From positions 682,001 to 746,000 of the forward strand of contig JAMSLZ010000002.1 of the NCBI GenBank assembly GCA_026027325.1: 64,000 nucleotides of DNA. The letters are read 5' to 3'. Origin of the DNA: Actinomucor elegans (taxonomy: Eukaryota > Mucoromycota > Mucoromycetes > Mucorales > Mucoraceae). The notes below the pieces were generated by a model that was not told the DNA's origin, did no database searches, and saw only the letters and a program-made list of their open reading frames with translations. Below, piece by piece: positions 25,601 to 35,650 of the stretch. Position 1 is the first letter of the stretch. Each line of letters begins with the position of its first letter. Position numbers and translations under genes: made by a program.

Positions 25601-26396
25601 ATTATATTTACTATAACTGTTGCCTAATATTAGTACTATGGATATATTTATAATCAATGGTTAACTGTAAATTATTTACTATACCTCGGTCTACTAGTTT
25701 TTTATTTACTTAGTAAGTTCTATAAACAAAAATGAAAGAACAACAAATAGGTTGACCAGCCACAACCAACGACAAAAAAAAAGGGACATAAAATTGAAAA
25801 AGAGTTCACAAAACTGAAACTATTAAGGCTCAATAGTAAGCTTCTGTTTAACTCGATCACAGCTCGTTAATCTGCGGATGCGCTCCACTCAAATTTGATA
25901 TCTTGAACATTGTTAGCTTTTTCACAACAAGAAAAGCATTAATGTGTCCATTGAGCTGCAGCAAACAGAGTTACATTGAAAAATACTCCTTTTCAATGAC
26001 CTCAAATACGATTGAGAAATTAACTCAAAAGTGTACCATCATCACTACTATGACATTGTCTCATTTTTTCAACTAGTTGAGCCATGATTGGAATATAATT
26101 CCACTAGTTGCTTCCTCCGTGAAGTTTGTTTCCATTTTTTATCAGCAAAGAACTATAAGTACGCACAGTATTAATTAATTAGATTTGTACAAGATGGAAT
26201 GGTGTATTTGATGAGGTAAATATTATTTTGGTATTTTCTTTAATTAAGGAAGCTATAAAAGGTAATGTTTATTAGTTTCTGGATAGAAAATGCAGCCGTA
26301 ATTCGAGTATTTCATATATGATAAAATCCACAAATGTTGTGTTTGCATGCTGTCAATTATATATAAAATGTATGGTACTAATAGCCCATTGCATTT

Positions 26397-26430
<34 letters not shown>

Positions 26431-27118
26431 AAGTCCAAGGAAAGGATTATCCTTACCAAAATTTTCAGAAATCGTAATATTATAACGCTTCTATACTTTT
26501 CTAGTAATTCCAGTTTAATGTTGGCATCTTATGATTGCTGCAAATTCCAGCATAAAATCACAGCCGCTGTTTCATTGAATTAATTATTTGATTGGTAGTG
26601 GATTGTTTGTAATGGTTGATGTAAAAATAGAACTAATGATCAGTAGACTTCTTTGCCAATCTCGGCGCGATATTGCATCTGGTAATGAGTTGTTGGCTCA
26701 GAATGGGCTACATACTCAATGTATTAAAGTTATGTTTAACTGACTTCATTAAATTCACTGAAATTCAAAATACACGTATATATCTGTATTTTTATTTTTA
26801 TTTCATGATTCATCTGTACTGATCAAGCAACCTTTCTTAAACATCACCACCTATAGTGAGAGCATCTCTTTACTGTATCTATTAATGCTTTTCTAACTAT
26901 GTATCTAATAAACTTGCTTTTTTTTAAAGATGGCAATTGTTTGTGAATGTCATATGGAGAGAGCTTACTAGATTGTGTCTCTGCAATATAGCTTCTCCTT
27001 TTTTTTGGTTATGCGCATAGAGCTCTAAAATCGCTATTGATGTGTGTATATTCTTCTTCTAATAAAATAGGCTGATATAGAACTATGATTAGAGGTAGTA
27101 AAATTTATTTGTATCTTT
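22669..27118. other. 4.4-kb gene-poor stretch with repeat relics
   Basis: No intact gene seen. Contents: AT-rich DNA; an LTR-like relic at about 24960-25370; 'GATCTCGG' repeat copies at about 25525-25590 and 26640-26715; an A-run of about 29 nt at 26399-26427. An ORF spanning the A-run (26253-26459 minus, 26347-26583 plus) is an artefact of the homopolymer. Much of the stretch looks like decayed transposon DNA. Confidence 0.5.
24960..25370 (-). mobile_element. probable LTR-retrotransposon end (LTR relic)
   Basis: On the minus strand at about 25380-25350 a purine tract (CTAGGGGAGGAA) is followed at once by TGTCGAGACG, the arrangement of a polypurine tract next to the 5' TG of an LTR. Downstream in the same strand are GTACTTG...TATATATAGCA (TATA-like, about 25100) and then AT-rich DNA. 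No second LTR and no gag-pol frame were found in the window, so this would be a solo or broken LTR. The 3' limit is a guess. Confidence 0.35.
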
Positions 27119-28383
27119 TTAAGGCTTATTAACATATTGTCGCATGCGATCTAGTTCTTTATGAACATCTTTTCTACTGATAGTGGGTCTTCTTGTCGTG
27201 CCTGACGATGTTTGCGGTGATGATGTACCTTCTTCTGTATCTCTTCCATTTAGCGAGCTTCCCAACAAGGTTGTATTAGGTGAAGAACTACCTGAGGTGG
27301 TTGAAGCCTTTTTAACCAACAATGACTGAAAGAAATTAGCCAGCACTTCATGTGAAGGGCCGCCACCGGGAGGCTGGTTTACGCCAATAGGACTGCTTGT
27401 CAGATGTGTATCTATGCTTGGTATTGCTACATTGGATGTAGATATGGTCATGGGTGTGGCCTTATTGGAAACCGTGTTTGTGGTGGCACTGGAACTGGAA
27501 GATAACTAAACAAGATGCGTTTTTAGTTTAAGGGTTCCCTTCAACGACTTTTAGGGGGATCATATTTTTTTTTTACCTTGATATCTGCGGTGGGATCCTT
27601 GTGCCGACGATGATGGTCTTCGCCTGCACGTACTAAATCAATAGCATTAGAGGAAACACCCAAAGGACCCACAACACTGGGTCTTGTTGGTGATTGCCCC
27701 GTTCCTTTTCGGCCGGGTAACTCAGAACCATGTTGTAAAGTCTCGAAATGTCTTTCCAAAAAGGCTTGTTCATCTTCGCAAGTGACAGGCGGTGGAATAT
27801 TCGTCAAAGGCTATAAAACGCAACCATGAGTATATATACATACAAAATATACATATCTTTTTTTCTTACTTGTTCCTGAGAATTGGGATTAATAATAACT
27901 TCTTCATAATTACCTCGAGCGCCATGGATCCCTGGCTGCTGTCTATCTGTAACTGCATCCATATCTGAATCCCAACCTTGATGTACAGCATCACAATCAA
28001 AGCCTTCTCTTAAAACACGTAATTTACCCCAAGAATCCCAACCTGCAGGCACAAGAACAGCATCGCGTTCAATGACTTGAGCCTTTAGTTTAAATGGATA
28101 TGATTTTGTTGAGGTAGTTAATAATCGATGAAGGATATATTGACGTAAATTGTGAAAGGTATAAGGTTGTAAAGTCGAGGTATAAAACAACGCAGCGCCG
28201 ACTATTTTACCGAGAATTAGGAAATGAATTTTGCTTTAACAATTAAAACTTACACTTCATGCAGATACAACGTAATGTTTGCTGAATGAAATCGAATTGT
28301 TCGTCTTTATAGTCCAATGTTTGTTCAAGTGTCATTTGAGCATCACTCTGCACAATAGATAAGTATTCTATGCACATCTATAC

Positions 28384-28420
<37 letters not shown>

Positions 28421-29450
28421 TTACCTTGCAGCATACAACCGTAATTGAAATACCTAAATTGTTGGTTAAACTTCCTTGGGTCAATGGTAAGGTGACTTGA
28501 TCTGCTGAAGTGGTGGTTGTAACGAGAGGTGTAACAAATGCTGTGGGTGTTGAAGGTACTGATCCAGTCGATGTAGATGCAGTCAAATTAAATGTATTTA
28601 AAGGAACTGGTTCTGTATAGGTCTGAAGATAATGCTCCACTGTAATTTTAAAAAAAATTAATATCAATTCAATTCACAGAAAATGCACTCACCTTTTTCT
28701 CGAAGTTCATCTACAACAGCTTTTCCTCTGCTCCATGATTCACCAGCACTTCCTTCTTTACAAATCTCATCGATACGACGCTGTAATACATCGATCCATC
28801 TTTGAAAAGTTTCTAAAAACTCCCAAGGACGGGTCCAATCCAATACAATAATAACAGCTGAATCAGCCAAGGTATCTGTACTAAGTGCAAATTTCAATAA
28901 AGGCATATATTCTGTAGCCGATAGACCTAATTGATATACACCTAATCTAGCAATAGCTAAAAGAAAAAAATGGATATGTGAGTTAGACGCGTCTTTTTTT
29001 TTAAAAAAATAAAATAAATAATAGACAGCATACCTTCGTTCTCTTCGTCTTGAATATCAATAAAACTATAGCCCAAAGCCAGTGTATTGGTGGCATCATC
29101 ATCGAGATCAATAGAAGGAGGTGTATAATTGAGACTACTACTAATGGCAAATGAAGACTGAGGCACTTCATCATTATCATTTTGTAAAACTTGAGGTCCA
29201 GGATCGTTTTTAAGGTAATGAACCAGTGTTGATTTACCACTTCCAGGATCACCTATGTAATAATAATAAAAAGAGTATAAATAAATCAACGACTAAAAAA
29301 ATTATGAATTGATGTTATACCTAGAACAAGAATCTTTTTAGTTGGGACCATTTTAGATGAGGCAACGCCAGTCAAGATGGTTGACCAGATTTCATCTGTA
29401 GCCGATGTTTGTGTGCCTGCTGTAGTAGGTGGTGGTGCACTAATGGTCAT
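27119..29450 (-). CDS. cytoplasmic dynein light intermediate chain
   Basis: Dynein-1 LIC, which links the motor heavy chain to cargo adaptors. It starts at ATG 29450 (MTISAPPPTTAG), then DEIWSTILTGVASSKMVPTKKILVLG and a Walker A GDPGSGKST, as in LIC1/2. Later blocks: ARLGVYQLGLS, SAVIIVLDWTRPWEFLETFQRW, HYLQTYTEP, TVVCCK, FDFIQQTLRCICM, GAALFYTSTLQPYTFHNLRQYILHRL, LVPAGWDSWGKLRVLREGFD. Near the C-terminus, GPSHEVLANFFQSLLVKK matches the LIC helix that binds activating adaptors in animals, so the adaptor interface seems kept. The rest of the tail is Ser/Thr/Pro-rich. About seven short introns, one with a (TA)n run near 28390-28414. The gene is divergent from the APSES gene with about 1.07 kb between starts. 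Confidence 0.92.
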
Positions 29451-30521
29451 TTTCTATTTTTTTTTTAAATTATAAAAGAGAAGAGAGGGGACCAAGGCCC
29501 ATTTTCTATGTTCCTCCAACAATTAATTAAGAGTCGATCTAATTGGATCATCGTGAGTTAAAAATAAGTTCAGGGCAACCTTTCTCTTATTGGTTCAACG
29601 GATATTGAATTATTGAGTTAGTCGTTGTTTGATTGGAAGTCGGGGATTAAGTATTTACCATGGCAACGGCATACAAATACGGTTGCTATGCACTGTCCTG
29701 GGATCAAATATGGGCTTACGATCGTCCAAAAAAGATGCAGTTATGTAGGTAATGCATTAAGGACAATGGCTATTAAGATTTACCCAGCTTGAGTCTTATT
29801 TTTTTTTTTACATAAGAAATCAGTCATTTACATGTCATAATTTCGAGTGCTTCATTTTTGGTTGCACAGTCATGTCAATCAATGTTTTTTTTTAATGTAG
29901 CAATCGAATATATATGTATATATGTATATATATTTATTTATAGAGAGAGAGAGAGAGAGAGTCTATGCTATCAATATATACTAGATACTATTATCTAAAA
30001 GAAAGAGAGATTTGTTTATGTTCTATTTGCTGATCAAATATAGCCACTGCCCTACATGAATGGTTACCCATCTCCGTAAAGTCCACATCTGACTGTTTTG
30101 TTTATATAATTATAGTTTGAACCAGTGTTGTTTGGGTAGCATCAATAAAAACAGGTGATTCGTCAAAAGTGTAGCACAATCATAACAAGTTTTATTGACA
30201 GTATTGGCTAATTGTTTTCCCCTTTAACAGATTTGTATAGATTGCTTTTTAGATCGGCAATACCGGGTTAGAAGAGGGGCAATCAGCTGAACAAAATAAG
30301 ATATATTTATTTATTTCAAGGGATAAGGGGAATAGATTTCTTTGTTTTGGACTGCGCCTATAGAGAAGTGATAATGCAGGTTATTAGATAAACTCACAAA
30401 TAAATGATTACTACAATCAAATGGACTCCTTGTTTTAAGCCAATCATCGTGACCGCCACTTTATTTTATGCTTGACTATTTCAATCAACATTTCTTCTTC
30501 TTTCTTTTCCTTACTTTTCTA
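29451..30521. promoter_or_regulatory. divergent intergenic region between dynein LIC and APSES factor
   Basis: Must hold the upstream regions of both genes. It contains a T-run after the LIC start, a TATATGTATATATGTATATAT run (about 29918-29938), and a (GA)n microsatellite at about 29943-29961. The 60 nt before the APSES ATG are C/T-rich. No specific operator can be named. Confidence 0.4.
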
Positions 30522-31795
30522 ATGGACCATCTCTATCAAAACGCCTATTTACCGCAGACAGACATGTATCGTCCTCATAATGACGATGCCTATTGGTCTC
30601 ACCATCCTATCCAACCTACTACTACTACTACTACTACTACTACTAGTGCTGCTCCTTATAGTTACTATGCTCCTTTGCAGTCACCAAGACCAAAGATTAC
30701 TACCAATGTTTGGGAAGATGAAGCGACTATATGCTTTCAAGTTGATGCAAAAGGCATTTGTGTAGCACGTCGACAAGGTATATATACACATACACACATT
30801 ACTGAATGATAATTACTAACTACCTTTTTCTGTAGACAACGATATGATTAATGGTACTAAACTATTAAATGTCGTTGGCATGTCAAGAGGTAAACGCGAT
30901 GGTATTCTCAAGAATGAAAAGGGCCGCGTCGTAGTTAAAGTGGGTGCCATGCATTTAAAAGGCGTTTGGTACGTTCTGTATACTATAAAACATAAGCAAA
31001 GTAATACTCACACATTATATAATATAGGATTCCCTTTCAAAGAGCTAGAGAATTAGCTGCCAAATTCAAGATATTGGATGTCTTGTTTCCTCTATTCACA
31101 GATGAACCTGCCATATATCTGCCTCCTCCAAATACTGCAGATCAAGCCGACAAATGTTTACCTGTTACTTTTAACCATCGATCGGATGATGTGCTGCCTA
31201 GCTGGGAAAGACCTTCTTACCACCATGGTATGATCCAACATCATCATCATCACTATGATGATCTTCAAGGGCAAGGTTTGTTTTCCTTATCATTATCCTT
31301 ACAAGTTACTAACAATCTCCGCCTTTAGTCTTACATAGACCTGATTTATCCAACGGAGGTAGTCCGGTACCTAGATCCATAAATCAAACTCATACCGAAG
31401 AACTGTACCTATTAAACAATCACAACGATTATTATCATCGTCAGTTCAGTCATCCAGTGAACCGTGGCAGTTTTAGCAGCGTTTCTAGTCATCATTCTTA
31501 TCTTTATCCATCACTAAATGAAGAAAACGATACAACCAAATCTTATCACTTAGACAATACCCATAATAATAGCAGAATTTACCCTACATCTTATACCAAA
31601 TACACACAAGAAGATCGAACAGCCAGTGCAGGATCTACTACACCTTCTTCTTCTTGGCTTTCACCTGAAACACCCACTGCTGTCTTATTTCAACAAAAGG
31701 ATTCTGAGGTGGTGACCAAACGGAAATCCTCTATTGATTCGCCTACTTTGCGTTCTACAAGAAGGCTCAAGGTTGTGAAACTCGAACAAGATTAA
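30522..31795 (+). CDS. APSES-type transcription factor, StuA/Efg1/Asm1-like
   Basis: DNA-binding regulator of the fungal APSES family (StuA, Efg1, Phd1, Asm1), which control morphogenesis. Four exons. N-terminal region [12 protein letters not shown] with a Thr run (TACTAC repeat in DNA), then the APSES domain: [91 protein letters not shown], conserved almost residue by residue. Intron junctions RRQ|DND, VW|IPF and GQ|VLHRP were set by frame and GT/AG. The C-terminal half is Ser/Thr/Tyr-rich and ends in a basic patch ([12 protein letters not shown]) like a nuclear signal. I chose ATG 30522; an in-frame ATG at 30468 would add 18 Phe-rich residues that look like translated leader. Confidence 0.92.
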
Positions 31796-33658
31796 AAGTG
31801 TCTCGTTTTTTTATATATATAAATAAAAAAAATTATCGTAAAATGTGAATCACTCACACACACATATATACATCTCAGAATGCATTTTGACCCGTCAATG
31901 TCAATCAATCAATGACATGCTGTATTATTTGTCTCTTTTTTATATATATGTGCGTTATGTAACAGCAATGGGGTTTCACCAGCGTTGTATACACAATACG
32001 GAAAGTATATTTGGTTAATAAAGACCGTATAATGTCGATTTATTTAACAGCCATTGGAAGCAATCTGATGGTCATTGCTCAATGTAGCGGCTCCATTCTG
32101 AGAATGGAATATTCATCTGATGTGACATTCGACCGAGATCGGTAAAAGAGATCCCACGCGTCAAATGATTGCACTACCATAGTAGGGCTGTGATTTAATA
32201 CACATTTTAATTAGAACATTTTGCACTGAATAGCAATCGCAGCTTAAATGGTGGTAAATTACAAAACAGCGGATTTACTATCTTAATGAGAGCGATAGAG
32301 CATTAGATTATCTTTTTGAATGATACAAGTTTTGTAAAGAATTAATTTAAAAGATATATTCTGGAGAGGAACAAGGCTGTACTTTCGGAGCTTCATAACT
32401 CTTCAATACTTTTATGTAATGCTCTAAATAATACTTCATTGAAACAAAAGTCACTTGTTCTATTGATATTCCCAAGGTTCAAAGCCTTACCTTTATTTAT
32501 CATGCAATGAGAAGTTTTTTTTTTTTATAATGCAGTGATTTTTGGAGATTTTGTCGGGCTCATGTTTTTTTTCTTCCACGCGCTCCAATAAATGCGCCCA
32601 CTAGTTATTTCAGGTCCAGGTCATCCATTTTTTAAACCAAGAAAAAAAGAGGAAGCCGCCACTTATGATACTACAAAGAAGAAAGTAATTTATGTTTCTA
32701 ATAATGCAGAAACTCAATTTTCCAATAATATGCATATTGTAACAACTTTGATATTATAATAATCCTCCAGAAGGTAGAAACGTTCTAACTTCGGAGTTAT
32801 ATGACGCTCTTCTAATAATTGGGTCTACACTAATAGAAAGCTATTTATACAAAAAGAGTCAGATAGTTGTTTTAATTGATCCCATGAGGGTTAAGTCTGT
32901 TTCTTTAGTTGGGCTTAAGTATTATTTACGATTATTTGACTCTCAAATATTTGCCAAAGTTACCCATGGTTTATCATTTAAATATCCGATATCCAATGAA
33001 GTTACTATATTTGTACATCCACCCACTATCGAAATAACGCCCATAAGCAGCAAAAAATAACATCCCTGGTTTCAGCTTGATCCGGTCCTTTTGCAATATA
33101 GAACTTCTAGTCAAACATCATTTTCTCCAGGAATAAGCGTTGTTTATATCAGATACAAAGGGGGTGGGGATTTCCACATGGTTTCCATCTGATGTAGATA
33201 TATCATAGTTAGCGGGCCTTTTTTTTTTCCAGGGGAATATTGTGACCAGTAGTGGAACCTTTTTTGTGATCTCAGTTTTATACCATAAAAAAAAACGTGA
33301 TGATTTATAGAGTACTCTTTTATATATATCATCGTGGTTTTGCAGTTGAGAAGGAAACATGTTTTCTAGCGAACAAAAAAAAAAAAAAATATCTTCATTT
33401 ACAGCTCTTGAAAAGCTAGTCTAGAAGAAACTCCTGCATATCATGACCAATAAGATTGATCTCCCCTCAAAGATGGCGGCGGCGGCGTCTTGGAACAATC
33501 GATCTTACCCAACATGCAAAATGAAATAGTTAGCCAGTATAGATACAAAGAACGAGCATTCGCCAGAAATTAAAACAGGGAACTTTTGTCTAAAACAGCT
33601 CTACTCGTGTAGAGTTACAATAAAAAGCTATAATCATTGGAAGTTTCACAGCAATCAA

Positions 33659-33689
<31 letters not shown>

Positions 33690-33837
33690 GATCTGGACCA
33701 TCCAGTTACTCTTCGATTGTGGTGGCTCTGTCTTGCTGTTATCAATCCCCTTGATTATATACCCAATAGTGTGGGGCAATAAGCAATTATAGTAATTAAA
33801 ATATAATTATTGTGCCTATAGAAAGAAGGCCATGGTA
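31796..33837. other. intergenic with repeat copy and decayed ORF
   Basis: Holds an inverted copy of the 'GATCTCGG' repeat at about 32085-32150, a decayed reading frame at 32640-33060 (separate entry), a GGCGGCGGC run at about 33477 and an A-run of about 28 nt at 33662-33689, just outside the left end of the inverted-repeat element. Confidence 0.5.
32640..33060 (+). pseudogene. decayed coding region, family not recognised
   Basis: Two protein-like stretches in different plus-strand frames: one reads FFKPRKKEEAATYDTTKKK then VIYVSNNAETQFSNN (about 32625-32735); after stops and a frame change another reads NNPPEGRNVLTSELYDALL, SQIVVLIDPMRVKSVSLVG, LKYYLRLFDSQIFAKVTHG and ends TIEITPISSKK with TAA at about 33057. 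No start codon fits both. It looks like the remains of a longer gene, possibly from a mobile element, with at least one frameshift. Confidence 0.4.
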
Positions 33838-33930
33838 CAGTGATTTGCAAGATTTTGGAAAATAAAATTCGAGATTTTTATCCAGCCAATCAAGGATATT
33901 TTAGTCCATACGAAATTCTGTATGATTATT
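33838..33930 (+). repeat. left terminal inverted repeat
   Basis: Starts CAGTGATTTG directly after TA (33836-33837). Blocks shared with the right end in inverted orientation: CAGTGATTTG; CAAG(A/G)TTTTGGAAAATAAA; AAATTCTGTATGAT. Compared with the right end it lacks 11 nt after the first block and has an extra segment before the third. The stop codon of the 477-aa ORF falls inside it. Confidence 0.6.
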
Positions 33931-35359
33931 TGGTATCTTCATTTTCTTCGCTAGCAACTTCATCTTCATCGCCAGCAATTTCACTCTCATGGCTATCACT
34001 TTGATCGTCGTCATTATCTTGTGATTCTTCTTCTTCTTGTTCGCTATCGTCTTGCTCACTATCATCTTTCTGTTCCTCTTCGTTTTCCTGTTCGCTAATT
34101 ACGCAGGAAATCCAGTCTTCGGCGTTTGCTTTGGTTCCTTTTTTCTTGCCTATTGCTTTGACAATACTGTCATCTGTGGCTCTGCTATATTCTTCATGTA
34201 TATCTAGGGTGTTTTGTATAATACTCTCAATTAAACTAAAGCCACGAACAATTTTTTGAATCGAGCCGCGTCTAATTTCGTGATTTGTTATTGGATATGA
34301 CATCGTAAAGATTTTGTGGAGAGCGTAGATGCCTTTGTCAATCATAGAAATAGTATACAAATGACAGTTCATGCCCATGATTTGAAGAACTGGGACAGAT
34401 ATGTTATGAACAGTGTTGGTAGGAAGAAACTTTGTTGCTTTGATTACTTCATTCAGGTGTTGCTTGGCTACTAAGATGGCCTTCAACTTGTCGGAATAAT
34501 ACTTGCTTTCATTGATTGCAGTCTTTTTGGCCAATTCTCCATTGCAAAGTTCAAGGCTTTGATTGCCAGCAGTGAGAATTATTCGTAGATCAAGGCGAAA
34601 TTCCAAGTTTGATACTTTGCAACTGTTTGAAATGGTGTCGCCCCATTGCAAAAGCACATGGTTTCTACGGCCAAAGTACGACTCAAAGATATAACCCCAA
34701 AATTTTACAATGAACGATTGCTCAGAGTATTTATTCAACGAGTCTTCCGAAAACATGTGTTGTCTGAAAGCATGTTGGTCGAGTATATGTCTGTAAATGT
34801 TTTTGACAGCTCGTTCTTGGTTGCTCTTTGGTTTGTAATCGTCAACTACATTATAAATCTTTCTGGCTGTGTTTGTGTTCTTGATTGTATTTAATTTTTT
34901 ATCCAAAGCTTCAATGTTGGGGTCGTTGGCAGCTTCAGAAGCATACTTGTATTTTCGCTTGAGAAAATTCATTACATGATGACCAAGTAGTTTTAGTTGT
35001 ATATTTTCTTTGCTATCGTCGCTCATATCTATTATTCCGTTTTTGCAAAAGTAAGAAGCACATTTTGATTTTGCGCAATTGAGAGTAATTTCGTTGCTGA
35101 GACGAAGTAAATTACTTCCCAAGGTGCCCGTTAAACCGGCGATCCGGATACTGTCTTTTGCAGCTAATTTAACTTTAAAGATTTTGCTAATCCGTTGCGA
35201 TTTTCTTTGTCTCTTTCCATTAGTTTCCTTGGTCTGTTCCAATGCCTTCATAATTTTCCTCAATCGGTTGATACGTAGTTGTGTAGTAACTTCTTGCTCT
35301 TCATTAGAAAGTGTACTTAACTGGTTTAAAAAGTTTTGGTCAGATTTTGACAAGAACAT
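33926..35359 (-). CDS. hypothetical protein, 477 aa, intronless cargo of the inverted-repeat element
   Basis: No named domain recognised. Starts MFLSKSDQNFLNQLSTLSNE with a helical, Lys/Arg-rich N-terminal third (KRQRKSQRISK could be a nuclear signal), a Cys pair CAKSKCASYFC (about residues 93-103), and a central block SEQSFIVKFWGYIFESYF ... LLQWGDTISNS ... LEFRLDLRIIL ... NGELAKK that resembles, from memory, multi-copy proteins of Mucoromycota. D(L)R...(x)n...ELAK spacing could suggest a restriction-endonuclease-like fold, but this is only a guess. The tail from about residue 425 is almost purely acidic and Ser/Gln (EQDDSEQEEEESQDNDDD). The lack of introns contrasts with the intron-rich neighbours and fits mobile or recently spread DNA. 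The frame is open from end to end, so it is either young or under selection. Confidence 0.7.
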   Translation of the reverse strand: MFLSKSDQNFLNQLSTLSNEEQEVTTQLRINRLRKIMKALEQTKETNGKRQRKSQRISKIFKVKLAAKDSIRIAGLTGTLGSNLLRLSNEITLNCAKSKCASYFCKNGIIDMSDDSKENIQLKLLGHHVMNFLKRKYKYASEAANDPNIEALDKKLNTIKNTNTARKIYNVVDDYKPKSNQERAVKNIYRHILDQHAFRQHMFSEDSLNKYSEQSFIVKFWGYIFESYFGRRNHVLLQWGDTISNSCKVSNLEFRLDLRIILTAGNQSLELCNGELAKKTAINESKYYSDKLKAILVAKQHLNEVIKATKFLPTNTVHNISVPVLQIMGMNCHLYTISMIDKGIYALHKIFTMSYPITNHEIRRGSIQKIVRGFSLIESIIQNTLDIHEEYSRATDDSIVKAIGKKKGTKANAEDWISCVISEQENEEEQKDDSEQDDSEQEEEESQDNDDDQSDSHESEIAGDEDEVASEENEDTK

Positions 35360-35650
35360 TAGTTAAATCGAGATTTTTGTAAAAAGACGCGTTCGAAAAG
35401 CTGTGGGTTGTATTCATAGGCTTTGAGAAAAAAAGTAAAATACTTGAAACGTCAGTATTTGATCCTCATCCATCATTCTGGCTGCATTTTAAATTTTTCT
35501 TCGTCGTGTTCACATTACCGTTAATTAATACAGAGGTGCTTATGTTCGTTGAATTTCTAAATCTTTTCCATTCTACATGCACAAACTTCTTGTTGCCATT
35601 TTTTAATCCTGTACTAAGTTGTAGAGATATACATTTTTGTTACCCGTAAC

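Noticed and set aside
26253..26583. ORFs with poly-Phe or poly-Lys runs
   Set aside because: They exist only because an A/T homopolymer of about 29 nt stays open in every frame of one strand.
33118..33360. 80-aa minus-strand ORF (MFPSQLQNHDD...)
   Set aside because: A reading frame of limited length in AT-rich DNA, overlapped by another frame; no family, no upstream signal. It could be a relic but cannot be supported.
33470..33490. GGC trinucleotide run (GGCGGCGGCGG)
   Set aside because: Only four units and outside any ORF; not a meaningful expansion.
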